Positions 16,605 through 25,459 of a DNA stretch of 29,541 nucleotides are shown one piece after another. This DNA is from CAZHOV01 sp964534315 (GTDB lineage Bacteria > Bacteroidota > Bacteroidia > Chitinophagales > Saprospiraceae). The stretch's first letter is position 1. The number at the start of each line of letters is the position of its first letter. Location: positions 1 through 29,541 of the forward strand of contig CAZHOV010000064.1 in assembly GCA_964534315.1 (NCBI GenBank), written 5' to 3'. The notes under the pieces are model-generated. The model searched no databases. It saw nothing but the letters and a program-made list of their open reading frames with translations, and had not been told where the DNA came from. The translations under genes were made by a program, and so were the position numbers.

Positions 16605-19061
16605 ATGAAGATTTTAAAATTTGGAGGCTCTTCTGTTTCCTCGCCTGAACGGATCAAGGGAGTCGCAAAAATAATTCAACAATATTATCAGGAAGGAGAA
16701 AATTTTGCCGTTGTTTTTTCTGCTTTTGGAGGAGTTACGGATCAGCTTATTTACATTGCTCGATTGGCTGCTGAAGGTTCTCCACTTTTTAAAGACGAAT
16801 TTGAAAATCTCCGCAACAGGCATGACCACGTCGTAAAAACCTTGTTTAAAAAACCAGCAGCCGTTAAAAAGCAAATCGACGATCATTTTAATAATTTGTG
16901 GAGTGTTATTTACGGAGTATCGCTAATCCAAGAAATTACTCCACGCACTCAAGACTTAATTTTATCCTTCGGAGAAAGAAACTCCGCACTGATTATTGCG
17001 CATTACCTCAAACATAATGGGGTAGGAGCCAATTTTGTAGATGCCAGGCGATTAATAAAAACGGATGATCATTTTGGTAATGCAAAAACAACTTTTGAGC
17101 TTACTAACAAAAACATACAGGATCATTTCAGACGAAACCCTGATATTCAGATCATTACCGGTTTTATTGGTTCCACTTCCAGCGATGTTACCACCACGCT
17201 TGGTAGGGGAGGTTCTGATTTTACTGCTTCTATTTTTGCTGCAGCATTAGATGCTGACCTTATTGAAATCTGGACTGATGTCGACGGGGTCCTGACGGCA
17301 GATCCGCGAAAAGTAAACAAAGCCTTTACTATTCCAAAAATTTCTTATGCAGAGGCCATGGAAATGTCCCACTTTGGTGCTAAAGTAATATATCCTCCTA
17401 CTATCCAACCTGCACTTGAAAAAGAAATTCCAATCGTTATAAAAAACACCTTCAAACCAGACTTTCAAGGTACCTACATATCCAGTCAAACAGAGCTTGA
17501 TCCTAGAAGAGCTGTTAAAGGAATTTCGTCCATTGGCACCGTCAGCCTATTAACGTTACAAGGAAGTGGGCTCGTTGGAGTACCTGGTACAGCAGCTCGC
17601 TTATTCAACTCGCTAGCTAGTACCGCTATTAATATAATTCTTATTACCCAGGGATCTTCCGAACACTCAATAAGTTTTGCTGTACAACCTGCCGATACTG
17701 AAAAAGCCAGAAAGACGGTTGAGCAAGAATTCAAATCAGAGCTTTTCCAGCACATCATCGATCCTGTAAAGGTTGAGCATGACCTTTGCATCATTGCTGC
17801 CATCGGTGAGAATATGCGGTTTCAGCCAGGTATTTCAGGAAGGTTATTTCAAGCACTTGGTAGAAACGGGATTAACGTAGTTGCTATTGCGCAGGGTTCA
17901 TCAGAACTGAATATCTCGGTGGTTATCCCGGAAAGTGACGAAGAAAAAGCCCTAAATGTACTGCACGAAGCCTTCTTTTTGTCAGAAACTAAAGAATTGC
18001 ATCTTTTTATGGTAGGAGTGGGGTTAATCGGCAAAACATTAATCCAGCAGATCCAATCTCAAAGTGCTTTTTTAAAAGAGAACTACCAGTTAGAAATAAA
18101 GATTACAGGATTAGCCAATAGTAAGAAAATGGTTTTTTCTGATGAAGGGATTAATTTAGAAAACTGGAAAGTGGAATTAGATGGATCATCTTCGAAGATG
18201 GAGATGAATTCATTTGTATCGGAGATGAAATCCATGAACAAGTCTAATTCTATATTCCTGGACAATACGGCATCGCAGGTTATCCCTAAATTTTACGAAA
18301 CCATACTAGATGCCAGTATTGCCATTTCAACGCCGAATAAAATTGCTGCGTCGTCGCCTTTCAATCAATACAAAAGGCTGCTTGCTATATCTAAAAAAAG
18401 AAATACTCCTTTCTTTTTTGAAACGAATGTTGGAGCGGGGTTACCGGTGATCACAACGCTAAAAGACTTAACTGATAGCGGTGATAAAATTGAAAAGATC
18501 GAAGCGGTACTTTCCGGAACCTTATCCTATATTTTCAATAATCTGAAAGCGGGAACAACATTCAGTAGTATCGTTAAAGAAGCCATGGAACTTGGGCTGA
18601 CAGAGCCTGACCCCAGGGTGGATTTAAGTTTAGGAGATGTACAAAAGAAAGCAACTATATTAGGAAGAAAAATGGGATTACCATTAGAATATAATGATGT
18701 AGAAGTGATCCCTTTTTTACCTGATAGTTGTTTTGAAGCTGATTCTATTGACGGTTTCTTCCAGCAATTAAAGTCCGAAGGCGATGCAATAATGGAGTCA
18801 TTAAGAATAGAAGCCGCTGAAAGTAATGCTCGTGTGCTACCTCTGGCCATTATTGAACAAAGCAAGGCAAGCATTAAGTTAACAAAGGTTACAACGGCGA
18901 GTCCGTTTTACAACCTTAGCGGCAGTGATAACATGATTGTCTTTACTACGGCCCGTTATAAAGATCGCCCATTAGTTATTCAAGGACCTGGGGCCGGGGC
19001 AGAGGTAACATCTGCAGGGGTTTTTGCAGAAATTATACGAATAGGTAACCTTTTTAATTAG
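16605..19061 (+). CDS. thrA: Bifunctional aspartate kinase / homoserine dehydrogenase
   Basis: Catalyses the first and third steps from aspartate to threonine: phosphorylation of aspartate, and NAD(P)H reduction of aspartate semialdehyde to homoserine. 818 residues, as for E. coli ThrA. The kinase starts KFGGSSV (5-11), with GFIGS and TTLGRGGSDF in the middle. Two ACT-type regulatory units lie around residues 310-460 (LVGVPGTAARLF, ISGRLFQALGRNGINVV). The dehydrogenase begins at about 466 with the Rossmann loop GVGLIGKTL and has the signature GDKIEKIEAVLSGTLSYIFN. thrB follows after 7 bp and thrC after a further 25, so this is a thrABC operon. Threonine feedback through the ACT region is expected for the family. 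The 30-bp upstream gap has no room for a leader attenuator. Confidence 0.97.
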   Translation: MKILKFGGSSVSSPERIKGVAKIIQQYYQEGENFAVVFSAFGGVTDQLIYIARLAAEGSPLFKDEFENLRNRHDHVVKTLFKKPAAVKKQIDDHFNNLWSVIYGVSLIQEITPRTQDLILSFGERNSALIIAHYLKHNGVGANFVDARRLIKTDDHFGNAKTTFELTNKNIQDHFRRNPDIQIITGFIGSTSSDVTTTLGRGGSDFTASIFAAALDADLIEIWTDVDGVLTADPRKVNKAFTIPKISYAEAMEMSHFGAKVIYPPTIQPALEKEIPIVIKNTFKPDFQGTYISSQTELDPRRAVKGISSIGTVSLLTLQGSGLVGVPGTAARLFNSLASTAINIILITQGSSEHSISFAVQPADTEKARKTVEQEFKSELFQHIIDPVKVEHDLCIIAAIGENMRFQPGISGRLFQALGRNGINVVAIAQGSSELNISVVIPESDEEKALNVLHEAFFLSETKELHLFMVGVGLIGKTLIQQIQSQSAFLKENYQLEIKITGLANSKKMVFSDEGINLENWKVELDGSSSKMEMNSFVSEMKSMNKSNSIFLDNTASQVIPKFYETILDASIAISTPNKIAASSPFNQYKRLLAISKKRNTPFFFETNVGAGLPVITTLKDLTDSGDKIEKIEAVLSGTLSYIFNNLKAGTTFSSIVKEAMELGLTEPDPRVDLSLGDVQKKATILGRKMGLPLEYNDVEVIPFLPDSCFEADSIDGFFQQLKSEGDAIMESLRIEAAESNARVLPLAIIEQSKASIKLTKVTTASPFYNLSGSDNMIVFTTARYKDRPLVIQGPGAGAEVTSAGVFAEIIRIGNLFN

Positions 19062-19068
19062 TGTAACT

Positions 19069-20004
19069 ATGGCATCAGAGATTAAAGTATTTGCACCCGC
19101 CACGATTTCCAATTTGGCTTGCGGGTTTGACATAATCGGATTAGCCTTAAACCATCCGGGGGATGAGATCATTGCTCGTCTAACAAAAACCAAAGGGCTA
19201 AAGATTATCAAAATAACAGGTACAGCCACCAAGCAACTTCCCTTTGAAATTGAAAAAAATACTGCCGGTCTAGCTGCAAAACGAGTTTTAGAAAATATTG
19301 GAGAAGAGGGTAGGGGTATTGAATTGGAAATACACAAAAAGATGCCCTTCGGTAGTGGATTAGGATCGAGTGCAGCAAGCGCTGTAGCGGGAGCATTTGC
19401 TGTAAACGAGTTACTCGGGGCCCCATTGTCAAAAAAAGAACTACTCCCCTTTGCCGTAGAGGGCGAAATGTTGGCCTCGGGTAGCCTTCATGCAGATAAT
19501 GTAGCACCATCTTTATTAGGAGGCATTGTATTAATAAGAGATAATAACACCTTGGATTTAAATAGTGTTCCCTACCCCGAAGAGTTACACATCACTGTAA
19601 TTTATCCGGAAGTTGAAATACTAACCAAAGAAGCCAGAGCTATTCTAAAAAAAGAGGTTAGCCTTCAGCAATTGATCAAACAAACCGGTAATTTGGGATC
19701 ACTAATTCTAGGTTTCACAAATGCAGACTTTGAGCTTATTAAACGTTCCTTAGAGGACGTAGTTATCGAACCTCAGCGTTCTAAACTAATCCCTTTTTAT
19801 CAAGAGGCTAAAGAAGCAGCTTTAGAAGCAGGAGCTTTAGGTTGTAATATTTCCGGAGCTGGCCCCAGTATTTTTGCCCTTTCTACAAGCAATCTGGAAG
19901 CAGAAAATATTGGAGTTTCAATGAAGACTATTTTCAGCAATCAAAATATTCCAACCCAACTTTTCATATCTCCGGTTAATCCAGAAGGAGCTATACGTTA
20001 TTAA
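19069..20004 (+). CDS. thrB: Homoserine kinase
   Basis: Cytoplasmic GHMP-family kinase that phosphorylates homoserine with ATP, the fourth step to threonine. 311 residues, typical length. The N-terminus IKVFAPATISNLACGFD is the family opening. The ATP-binding glycine-rich loop MPFGSGLGSSAAS is at residues 92-104. A C-terminal GHMP motif, GALGCNISGAGPSIFAL, is present. The start at 19069 follows the thrA stop by 7 bp. It is the middle gene of thrABC. Confidence 0.97.
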   Translation: MASEIKVFAPATISNLACGFDIIGLALNHPGDEIIARLTKTKGLKIIKITGTATKQLPFEIEKNTAGLAAKRVLENIGEEGRGIELEIHKKMPFGSGLGSSAASAVAGAFAVNELLGAPLSKKELLPFAVEGEMLASGSLHADNVAPSLLGGIVLIRDNNTLDLNSVPYPEELHITVIYPEVEILTKEARAILKKEVSLQQLIKQTGNLGSLILGFTNADFELIKRSLEDVVIEPQRSKLIPFYQEAKEAALEAGALGCNISGAGPSIFALSTSNLEAENIGVSMKTIFSNQNIPTQLFISPVNPEGAIRY

Positions 20005-20029
20005 TTTATTCACTAAAAAACCATTAACC

Positions 20030-21340
20030 ATGAAACTATATAGCACGAATAACAAAAACCTAGAGGTTTCTCTAAAAACAGCAGTTTTTCAGGGATTACC
20101 AAAGGATAATGGTTTATTCATGCCTAAGCATATCCCGACATTGAGACAAGACTTTATCGACAAGTTGACCGACTACACTTTTCAGGAAATTGCATTGGAG
20201 GTCGCTAAATCGCTTTTAGCAGAATCTGTTCCGGTAGAGCAGATTGAAGAAATCATTAAGAAGTCCATTACCTTTCCCGCCCCCGTCGTTCAGATTTCGG
20301 ATCGCTTATTTATCCAGGAGTTATTCCACGGTCCTTCCTTAGCATTCAAAGACTTTGGGGCGCGGTTTATGGCGCAGCTTATGAGTTTCTTCAATAAAGA
20401 CGAAGAAGACGATCTAATCATATTAGTAGCCACTTCGGGCGATACTGGCGGGGCCGTCGCTGCCGGTTTTTATGATACACCGGGCATACAAGTAGTCATC
20501 TTATATCCTAGTGGAAAAGTGAGCCATCTGCAGGAAAAACAGCTAACTACACTGGGGAAAAATATTACAGCGCTGGAGATAGACGGCAGTTTTGACGATT
20601 GCCAGACATTGGTTAAAAAAGCATTTTTAGACGATGAATTGAGAAAAAAACTAAGGATCAGTTCGGCTAATTCCATCAATATCGCAAGGCTAATCCCTCA
20701 GAGCTTTTATTATTTTGAAGGGTTCAAACAAGTACGAAGCCTAAACGATGCCCCTATTTCTTTTTCGATACCCAGTGGCAATTTTGGTAATCTGACAGCT
20801 GGGGTGATGGCAAAAAAAATGGGATTACCCGTCAATAAATTTATTGCAGCAACTAATTCAAATGATGTCGTACCAACATACTTAAAAACAGGGGTCTACA
20901 AACCCACAAAGTCAGTCAGAACCATCTCTAATGCCATGGATGTTGGAAACCCTTCCAATTTCAAGCGACTCGAAGACATCTATTGTTCCACGTGGAACAA
21001 TTTCAGTAAAGAGATGATCGGATACAGCTTTACTGATCATGAAACAAAGCAAGCGATTCGAACCCTTCAAGAAAGCCATCAATACATAATTGACCCACAT
21101 GGAGCAGTTGGGCTTTTGGCAGCAATTAATTATCAAAAAGATAAACCTTCAGAAAATATTATTGTTTTAGAGACTGCTCATTACGCAAAATTTAAACCTG
21201 TAATGGAAGCAATAATCAGCAAAGAAAAGATTGTTGTACCAAAACAATTGAATAAACTTATTGATAAAAAGAAAGTAGCTATCCGAAAATCTGTTAATTA
21301 TCCGGACTTTAAAGAGTTTCTACTTTTCAACTACCATTAA
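20030..21340 (+). CDS. thrC: Threonine synthase
   Basis: PLP enzyme that converts O-phosphohomoserine to threonine, the last step of the pathway. 436 residues, like the E. coli-type ThrC. The N-terminus MKLYSTNNKN is typical. The PLP lysine is Lys107 in GPSLAFKDFGARF, and the phosphate-binding part is ATSGDTGGAVAAGF. The family motif MDVGNPSNF is present. Codons 319-324 (CSTWNN region) contain a perfect parS-like palindrome, so this stretch of DNA probably has a second role in chromosome segregation. Another copy lies 7 bp after the stop. Otherwise the protein looks intact. Confidence 0.97.
   Translation: MKLYSTNNKNLEVSLKTAVFQGLPKDNGLFMPKHIPTLRQDFIDKLTDYTFQEIALEVAKSLLAESVPVEQIEEIIKKSITFPAPVVQISDRLFIQELFHGPSLAFKDFGARFMAQLMSFFNKDEEDDLIILVATSGDTGGAVAAGFYDTPGIQVVILYPSGKVSHLQEKQLTTLGKNITALEIDGSFDDCQTLVKKAFLDDELRKKLRISSANSINIARLIPQSFYYFEGFKQVRSLNDAPISFSIPSGNFGNLTAGVMAKKMGLPVNKFIAATNSNDVVPTYLKTGVYKPTKSVRTISNAMDVGNPSNFKRLEDIYCSTWNNFSKEMIGYSFTDHETKQAIRTLQESHQYIIDPHGAVGLLAAINYQKDKPSENIIVLETAHYAKFKPVMEAIISKEKIVVPKQLNKLIDKKKVAIRKSVNYPDFKEFLLFNYH
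20984..20999. other. parS-like ParB-binding site inside thrC
   Basis: TGTTCCACGTGGAACA, a perfect 16-bp palindrome that extends to 20 bp (20982-21001). It differs at one base from the Bacillus subtilis parS TGTTCCACGTGAAACA. An identical 16-mer lies 364 bp away. parS sites are commonly found inside coding sequences near the origin. Confidence 0.75.
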
Positions 21341-21347
21341 TAATAAA

Positions 21348-21363
21348 TGTTCCACGTGGAACA
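21348..21363. other. parS-like ParB-binding site after thrC
   Basis: Second exact copy of TGTTCCACGTGGAACA, palindromic over 18 bp (21347-21364), starting 7 bp after the thrC stop. Two identical 16-mers this close in otherwise unrelated sequence (one coding, one not) are very unlikely by chance. Confidence 0.78.
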
Positions 21364-21433
21364 TCTAGAGAACCATCCATAAAAAACACTACTCAATCAT
21401 CTTTTTATTTTTCCATTTTAGGGTATAGCGTGA

Positions 21434-21906
21434 ATATCTACGCCCAACACAAGAGTAATAAAAACTACAGATACAAAAACCTGGAAGTTTAAAGCAACTA
21501 ATGTTCGATATTTCGCTTTTGCTTCATCCAGGAAATTTATTTGGGATGCAATAGGCGTACCTACGAGCGATGGCTAAGATTAGATACTAAAGGTCCGGAA
21601 ATCGAGGCCGAGTTTGAACGAAATACTCAAGCGAATGAACCCAAGAATATTTCTACCATTAGAAATAAAAATATCAAACAAACATTGGAAGATGTAGATC
21701 CTGATATTAAAGATTTTTACTCTACTTATGATCCGCTAAATGTAACCGAATCCGACAGAAAACGATATGAACAATATATCAACCAATTGTCAGAAGAGGA
21801 AAAGGCCTTTTTGAAAGAAGGATATTATTTCTATGAGCTCACTTTAAAAATCGCTTTGAGTTATATAAAAGACGAAATTCCTGGGGCAATCGATCCAATC
21901 CGATGA
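21434..21906 (+). pseudogene. Remnant of an M1-family aminopeptidase gene (probable)
   Basis: Two adjacent frames both recall the large M1 (gluzincin) aminopeptidases of Bacteroidota. Frame A (21434-21577) encodes WKFKATNVRYFAFASSRKF and IWDAIGV, similar to the stretch before the catalytic domain (usually NVRDFA), then stops. Frame B (about 21541-21906, 121 codons) encodes KGPEIEAEFERN, FYSTYDPLNVTESDRKRYE and LSEEEKAFLKEGYYFYEL, which I recall from the C-terminal part. The zinc motif HExxH and hundreds of residues are missing. Frame B has no ATG at all, only TTG at 21541. A 22-codon frame starting at 21903 overlaps its stop (ATGA), and a further short frame ends near 22016. I interpret this as an internally deleted, frameshifted gene. 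Frame B could instead be a small real gene of unknown function. Confidence 0.5.
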
Positions 21907-22065
21907 GAGAAGCGCTACAAGAAAACCTACAGACTCTTCTGGCGGATCTAACTAAAAAAAATTTGAAGTGAGGCAAAAAACAAAGACGTTTGGCTGGATA
22001 GTTTTGTTAATCAATAAAATATTCTTTACCGTTTCTAAATGCTCGAAGCCCTCGTTAGATAGTAA

Positions 22066-22848
22066 TTAAGATACCGTCTCTTCTCCACCGACGAGTTCTT
22101 TCAAAAAATCTTCCAGAACTTGATTGAACTCGTCGGGCTTTTCCATCATAGGTGCATGCCCGCACTCTTCAACAAAATGAAGGGTAGAATTAGCAATTAA
22201 TTCATGAAACTTCTCCCCAACAAAAGGAGGGGTAATACTATCTTCTCTTCCCCAGATAAGCAGGGTAGGGGCAGTGATTTGATGAAGCTTATCACCTAAG
22301 TTATGACGCACTGCTGACTTGGCAGTAGCTATGATCCGAATGGCTTTGTTCCTGTCGTTTACCGTATTGAATACCTCATCAACTAATTCTTTAGAAGCCA
22401 CTTCCGGATCATAAAATGTATTTTCTGTTTTTCGCTTAATGAACTCGTAATCTCCCCGCTTTGGAAAAGTTGATCCCAGCGAATTCTCAAATAACCCAGA
22501 ACTACCGGTGAGGATAACAGACTTAATCCGCTCCGGATGCGCTAATGCATATAACAACGAAATATGACCACCTAAGGAATTTCCAAGGACATGAACTCCG
22601 TTGAAATCTTTATACTCAACAAACTCAGAGACATAGTCTACAAGTCCGGAAACAGAAACTTTTCGGATAGGCAAATCAAAAATCGGTAGTATCGGTACTA
22701 CTACATTATACTTCCTGCCAAAATTCTCTATGATTCCCTCAAAGTTACTTAGAGCGCCAAACAATCCATGCAACAACATCAAATGCTCTTCCCCACCATC
22801 TGTTTCAATATACTTAAATTTACCTTCTTCTTTTATTTCGTAGTTCAT
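22066..22848 (-). CDS. Alpha/beta hydrolase
   Basis: 260 residues with the complete alpha/beta-hydrolase layout. The oxyanion region is HGLFG (27-31). The nucleophile elbow GNSLGG puts the catalytic Ser at 91. The acid is Asp203 in WGREDSITPP, and the catalytic His is 231 in EECGHAPMME. There is no signal peptide or membrane segment, so it is probably cytoplasmic. The substrate cannot be read from the sequence; C-C hydrolases, esterases and haloperoxidase-like enzymes share this pattern. The ATG at 22848 is preceded by a minus-strand TATTTTTG at 22904-22911. It lies 290 bp from the heme A synthase gene and probably forms its own unit. Confidence 0.92.
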   Translation of the reverse strand: MNYEIKEEGKFKYIETDGGEEHLMLLHGLFGALSNFEGIIENFGRKYNVVVPILPIFDLPIRKVSVSGLVDYVSEFVEYKDFNGVHVLGNSLGGHISLLYALAHPERIKSVILTGSSGLFENSLGSTFPKRGDYEFIKRKTENTFYDPEVASKELVDEVFNTVNDRNKAIRIIATAKSAVRHNLGDKLHQITAPTLLIWGREDSITPPFVGEKFHELIANSTLHFVEECGHAPMMEKPDEFNQVLEDFLKELVGGEETVS

Positions 22849-22903
22849 TTATACTTCTGATATTAATTTACTCAACCTGTTGAACGAAAGTAACAATTTA
22901 TAA

Positions 22904-22911
22904 CAAAAATA
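22904..22911 (-). promoter_or_regulatory. -7 element for the alpha/beta hydrolase gene
   Basis: Minus-strand TATTTTTG matches TAnnTTTG, about 56 bp before the start codon. No convincing -33 element is visible. Confidence 0.35.
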
Positions 22912-22953
22912 AATGTCTTAACCACCACCACATATTCGTCTACATCACATCCC

Positions 22954-22962
22954 TGTGGAAAA
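22954..22962 (-). other. DnaA-box-like sequence
   Basis: Minus-strand TTTTCCACA matches TTWTNCACA. A one-mismatch copy (TTTTCAACA on the minus strand) follows nearby at about 22966-22974. They lie in the AT-rich 290-bp gap between the hydrolase and heme A synthase genes, where no gene is seen. Confidence 0.4.
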
Positions 22963-23138
22963 CTTTGTTGAAAACTTTGATATTAAAAAAACTAATAATA
23001 TTTTATCTAAAATCGACTATTAAATTAATCATTTCAAAGCAAAAAATACGCACTACGACCAAAAAAAATAGAATTAAAAGATAAATAATTGATTACCAAA
23101 TACTTGTAAAAAATCACTAACTAAACGGTATTTCTTTA

Positions 23139-24290
23139 TTAACGCTGAGTTAATCTTGAGATAACGTTCAATTGAAAAATAATATACAAAAGCGTACCTA
23201 GCAGTAAGATAGCAACACTTTGATGAACGACTCCATAGAACACGGGTATTCTGCTTATACTGTTAATAACGGTGAGCACTCCAAGTAAAAACTGAGTTAT
23301 TAACACACTTATTAACACAAGCTTTCCTGTTTTAAGTTGTCTGCTAAGGTAATCAATCTTACTAATTTTAACTACAAACCAAATAGTCAATCCTACCAAC
23401 ACATAGGCAAATAATCTGTGGAATACCTGTACCCAAGCTTTAGCAAAAACAGCCGGCTCATAATCAATTACTTTTCCTTCTTTAATCTCGTTTACATTGC
23501 CCAACGCATTAAAAAAATATTCCGACTCTACATAGAATGGAAAGTGAGGATGTATTAACCCGGCACGCATACCAGCCATTAACCCGCCAAAAAGAATCTG
23601 AACCAACAAAACGCTTAAGAGAATCCACGAAAATCGTTTTATGCCAAGGAATTTTGTATCGCCGCTTTGACTTCCTTTACGCCCATATACACTAAGTAAA
23701 AATGTCCAAAATAAATAAGAAATTAGGGTCGTGGCTATCGCCAAATGAATAATCAATTTGTAAGCGCTTACCCAGGTTCTGTTATCGTCATTCAGACCAC
23801 TCTTCACCATTATCCAACCAAACGCCGCCGCCAGCGCTGCTAACCCAATGACGACTCCCAATCTTTTCAACAACCACCCGGGAATTTTTTTCTGTGCCAA
23901 AAATATTCCAAAAGGAATAATAAAAACCAGCCCCATCATTCTTGCCCACAACCGGTGAAAATATTCCCAAAAATAAATCACTTTAAACTCTGATAACGTC
24001 ATATCCGCATTAATGGTCTCAAATTGCTTTTTTGCAGCAAGCTTATACTTTTCGAATGCCACGTCCCAAGCTTCGGCATTCATAGGAGGAAGCGTCCCCT
24101 GGATCACCTCCCACTCTGTTATGGATAACCCCGAATCAGTAAGCCTCGTCACCCCTCCAATAAAAATCTGGAAAAAAACCAATATGACGCCAATCAGTAA
24201 CCACACCTGCAAACTGCGATCGATTGATTGCCCTTTATTAATAGCTGTATCAGCTTCCGGAGAAATTTTCTGTAAAACATTTTCTTCCAT
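23139..24290 (-). CDS. ctaA: Heme A synthase, COX15/CtaA family
   Basis: Integral membrane enzyme that oxidises the C8 methyl of heme O to a formyl group, giving heme A for aa3-type cytochrome oxidases. 383 residues with eight probable membrane segments. The signature GGVTRLTDSGLSITEW is at 45-60. The heme/cofactor residues of the family are present: Glu109 and His112 in FWEYFHR, His182, His291 in QVFHRLF, and His356 in GVVHQS. The long loop with ADMTLSEFKVIYFWEYFHR is of the COX15 type rather than the shorter Bacillus CtaA. It is transcribed away from the noncoding gap at 24291-25006. This implies aerobic respiration. Identification is firm. Confidence 0.95.
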   Translation of the reverse strand: MEENVLQKISPEADTAINKGQSIDRSLQVWLLIGVILVFFQIFIGGVTRLTDSGLSITEWEVIQGTLPPMNAEAWDVAFEKYKLAAKKQFETINADMTLSEFKVIYFWEYFHRLWARMMGLVFIIPFGIFLAQKKIPGWLLKRLGVVIGLAALAAAFGWIMVKSGLNDDNRTWVSAYKLIIHLAIATTLISYLFWTFLLSVYGRKGSQSGDTKFLGIKRFSWILLSVLLVQILFGGLMAGMRAGLIHPHFPFYVESEYFFNALGNVNEIKEGKVIDYEPAVFAKAWVQVFHRLFAYVLVGLTIWFVVKISKIDYLSRQLKTGKLVLISVLITQFLLGVLTVINSISRIPVFYGVVHQSVAILLLGTLLYIIFQLNVISRLTQR

Positions 24291-24347
24291 TTCTTTACCT
24301 TTTCTTTCTGACTGGATAAACTAATAAATTTGGTGTTGAGGATATTA

Positions 24348-24381
24348 AAAATGTACCTATTAAAGGAATTTATCCCTCAAA
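24348..24381 (-). promoter_or_regulatory. Possible promoter of the heme A synthase gene
   Basis: On the minus strand, TTTG (24381-24378), 22 nt and TACATTTT (24355-24348). The -7 element differs from the consensus in its last base and the spacer is slightly long. The gene starts 57 bp downstream. Confidence 0.4.
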
Positions 24382-24982
24382 AAGTTTACAGTTCTCTACA
24401 CTAACATAATAATATTAGTCTTCTTTTTATTAAATTTAAATTACCCCTATCATCATCAGTCATGTTAATTTGGTGAAAACTTATTGTAAAAAAATTTTGA
24501 ATTGTAGTTATACATATTAGCATGGTCCTTTTCCACACCTTTTTAACACCTAGTTCTACTAGTTACCAGTGTTTTATATTTTATCTCAACATTCGTTAAT
24601 TTATTCTCTTCTGGATAAATTCCCTCCTATGGATAATCTAATAAGTCCGTTTTAATGTAGATATGTTAACCATATGTAAACATTTTTACTATTGTATTTG
24701 TAATTTATATATACGAATTTTTTAAATTATTAGTAAGTGTTGGTAAGCTAGCTATTTTTCCAACAGTTATACACAGGAATGACGTACTTACTAATATGAA
24801 ATTTTATACAATAAAAAAACAATTACCAGAAATTTGGTATTTCGTAGTTATGAACAAATAAACAATTTGTACTTGTTAGTAATGATCATAATTGTGTAAA
24901 AATTCGACCTTTATTAATTCATTCATAACCAATAGGATGCATATCTTTTTGCACAAATTTATTCTTAAATCCACATGTTTTA

Positions 24983-24990
24983 TACATTTG
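24983..24990 (+). promoter_or_regulatory. -7 element of the dtd promoter
   Basis: TACATTTG matches TAnnTTTG exactly and lies 16 bp before the dtd ATG. No TTTG is seen at the usual -33 distance. Confidence 0.5.
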
Positions 24991-25006
24991 TACAAACAAA
25001 ATAATC

Positions 25007-25459
25007 ATGAGAGTAATCATTCAACGGGTCAAACATGCTTCGGTAACTGTGGAAAAAGAGATCGTCGGAAAGATTAACCATGGTATGCTGGTGCTTTTAG
25101 GGGTAGAGGCTGCCGATGGAGATGAAGATATCTTGTGGCTTTGCCGAAAACTCACCAATCTACGTATTTTCGATGATGAACAAGGAGTAATGAACAAATC
25201 TATTCAAGATGTTCAGGGGAGTTTCCTGGTTGTCAGTCAATTCACTCTTCATGCCAGCACCAAAAAAGGAAACAGGCCATCATATATCAAAGCTGCAAAA
25301 CCCGACATTTCTATCCCAATGTATGAAACATTTGTTAAGCAACTTCAATTAACGTCTGGCTTGATAGTAGAAACCGGGGAATTTGGAGCTTATATGGATG
25401 TAAACCTATTGAATGACGGGCCTGTAACTATTTTCATGGATACTAAAAACAAAGAATAA
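25007..25459 (+). CDS. dtd: D-aminoacyl-tRNA deacylase
   Basis: Homodimeric cytoplasmic proofreading enzyme that hydrolyses D-aminoacyl-tRNA (and Gly-tRNA-Ala), releasing free tRNA. 150 residues, the standard length. The start MRVIIQRVKHASVTVE is typical. The two active-site motifs are present: SQFTLHA (77-83) and the cross-subunit Gly-Pro motif in NDGPVT (136-141). Its stop overlaps the ATG of the next gene by one base (TAATG), so the two are translationally coupled. Identification is firm. Confidence 0.97.
   Translation: MRVIIQRVKHASVTVEKEIVGKINHGMLVLLGVEAADGDEDILWLCRKLTNLRIFDDEQGVMNKSIQDVQGSFLVVSQFTLHASTKKGNRPSYIKAAKPDISIPMYETFVKQLQLTSGLIVETGEFGAYMDVNLLNDGPVTIFMDTKNKE

Larger units (their letters stand above)
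24291..25006. other. AT-rich noncoding gap, candidate replication origin
   Basis: 716 bp between divergent genes with no credible reading frame. Three sites match TTWTNCACA exactly: TTTTCCACA at 24529-24537 (+), TTATACACA at 24767-24775 (+) and TTTTACACA at 24893-24901 (-). One-mismatch copies include TTATACATA at 24508-24516, and minus-strand TTATCCAGA near 24610-24618 and TTATCCATA near 24628-24636. Very AT-rich runs lie near 24700-24730, as expected for an unwinding element. Together with the two parS-like sites 3.2-4 kb to the left, this fits an oriC. No dnaA gene is adjacent, which is not unusual in Bacteroidota. Confidence 0.5.
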
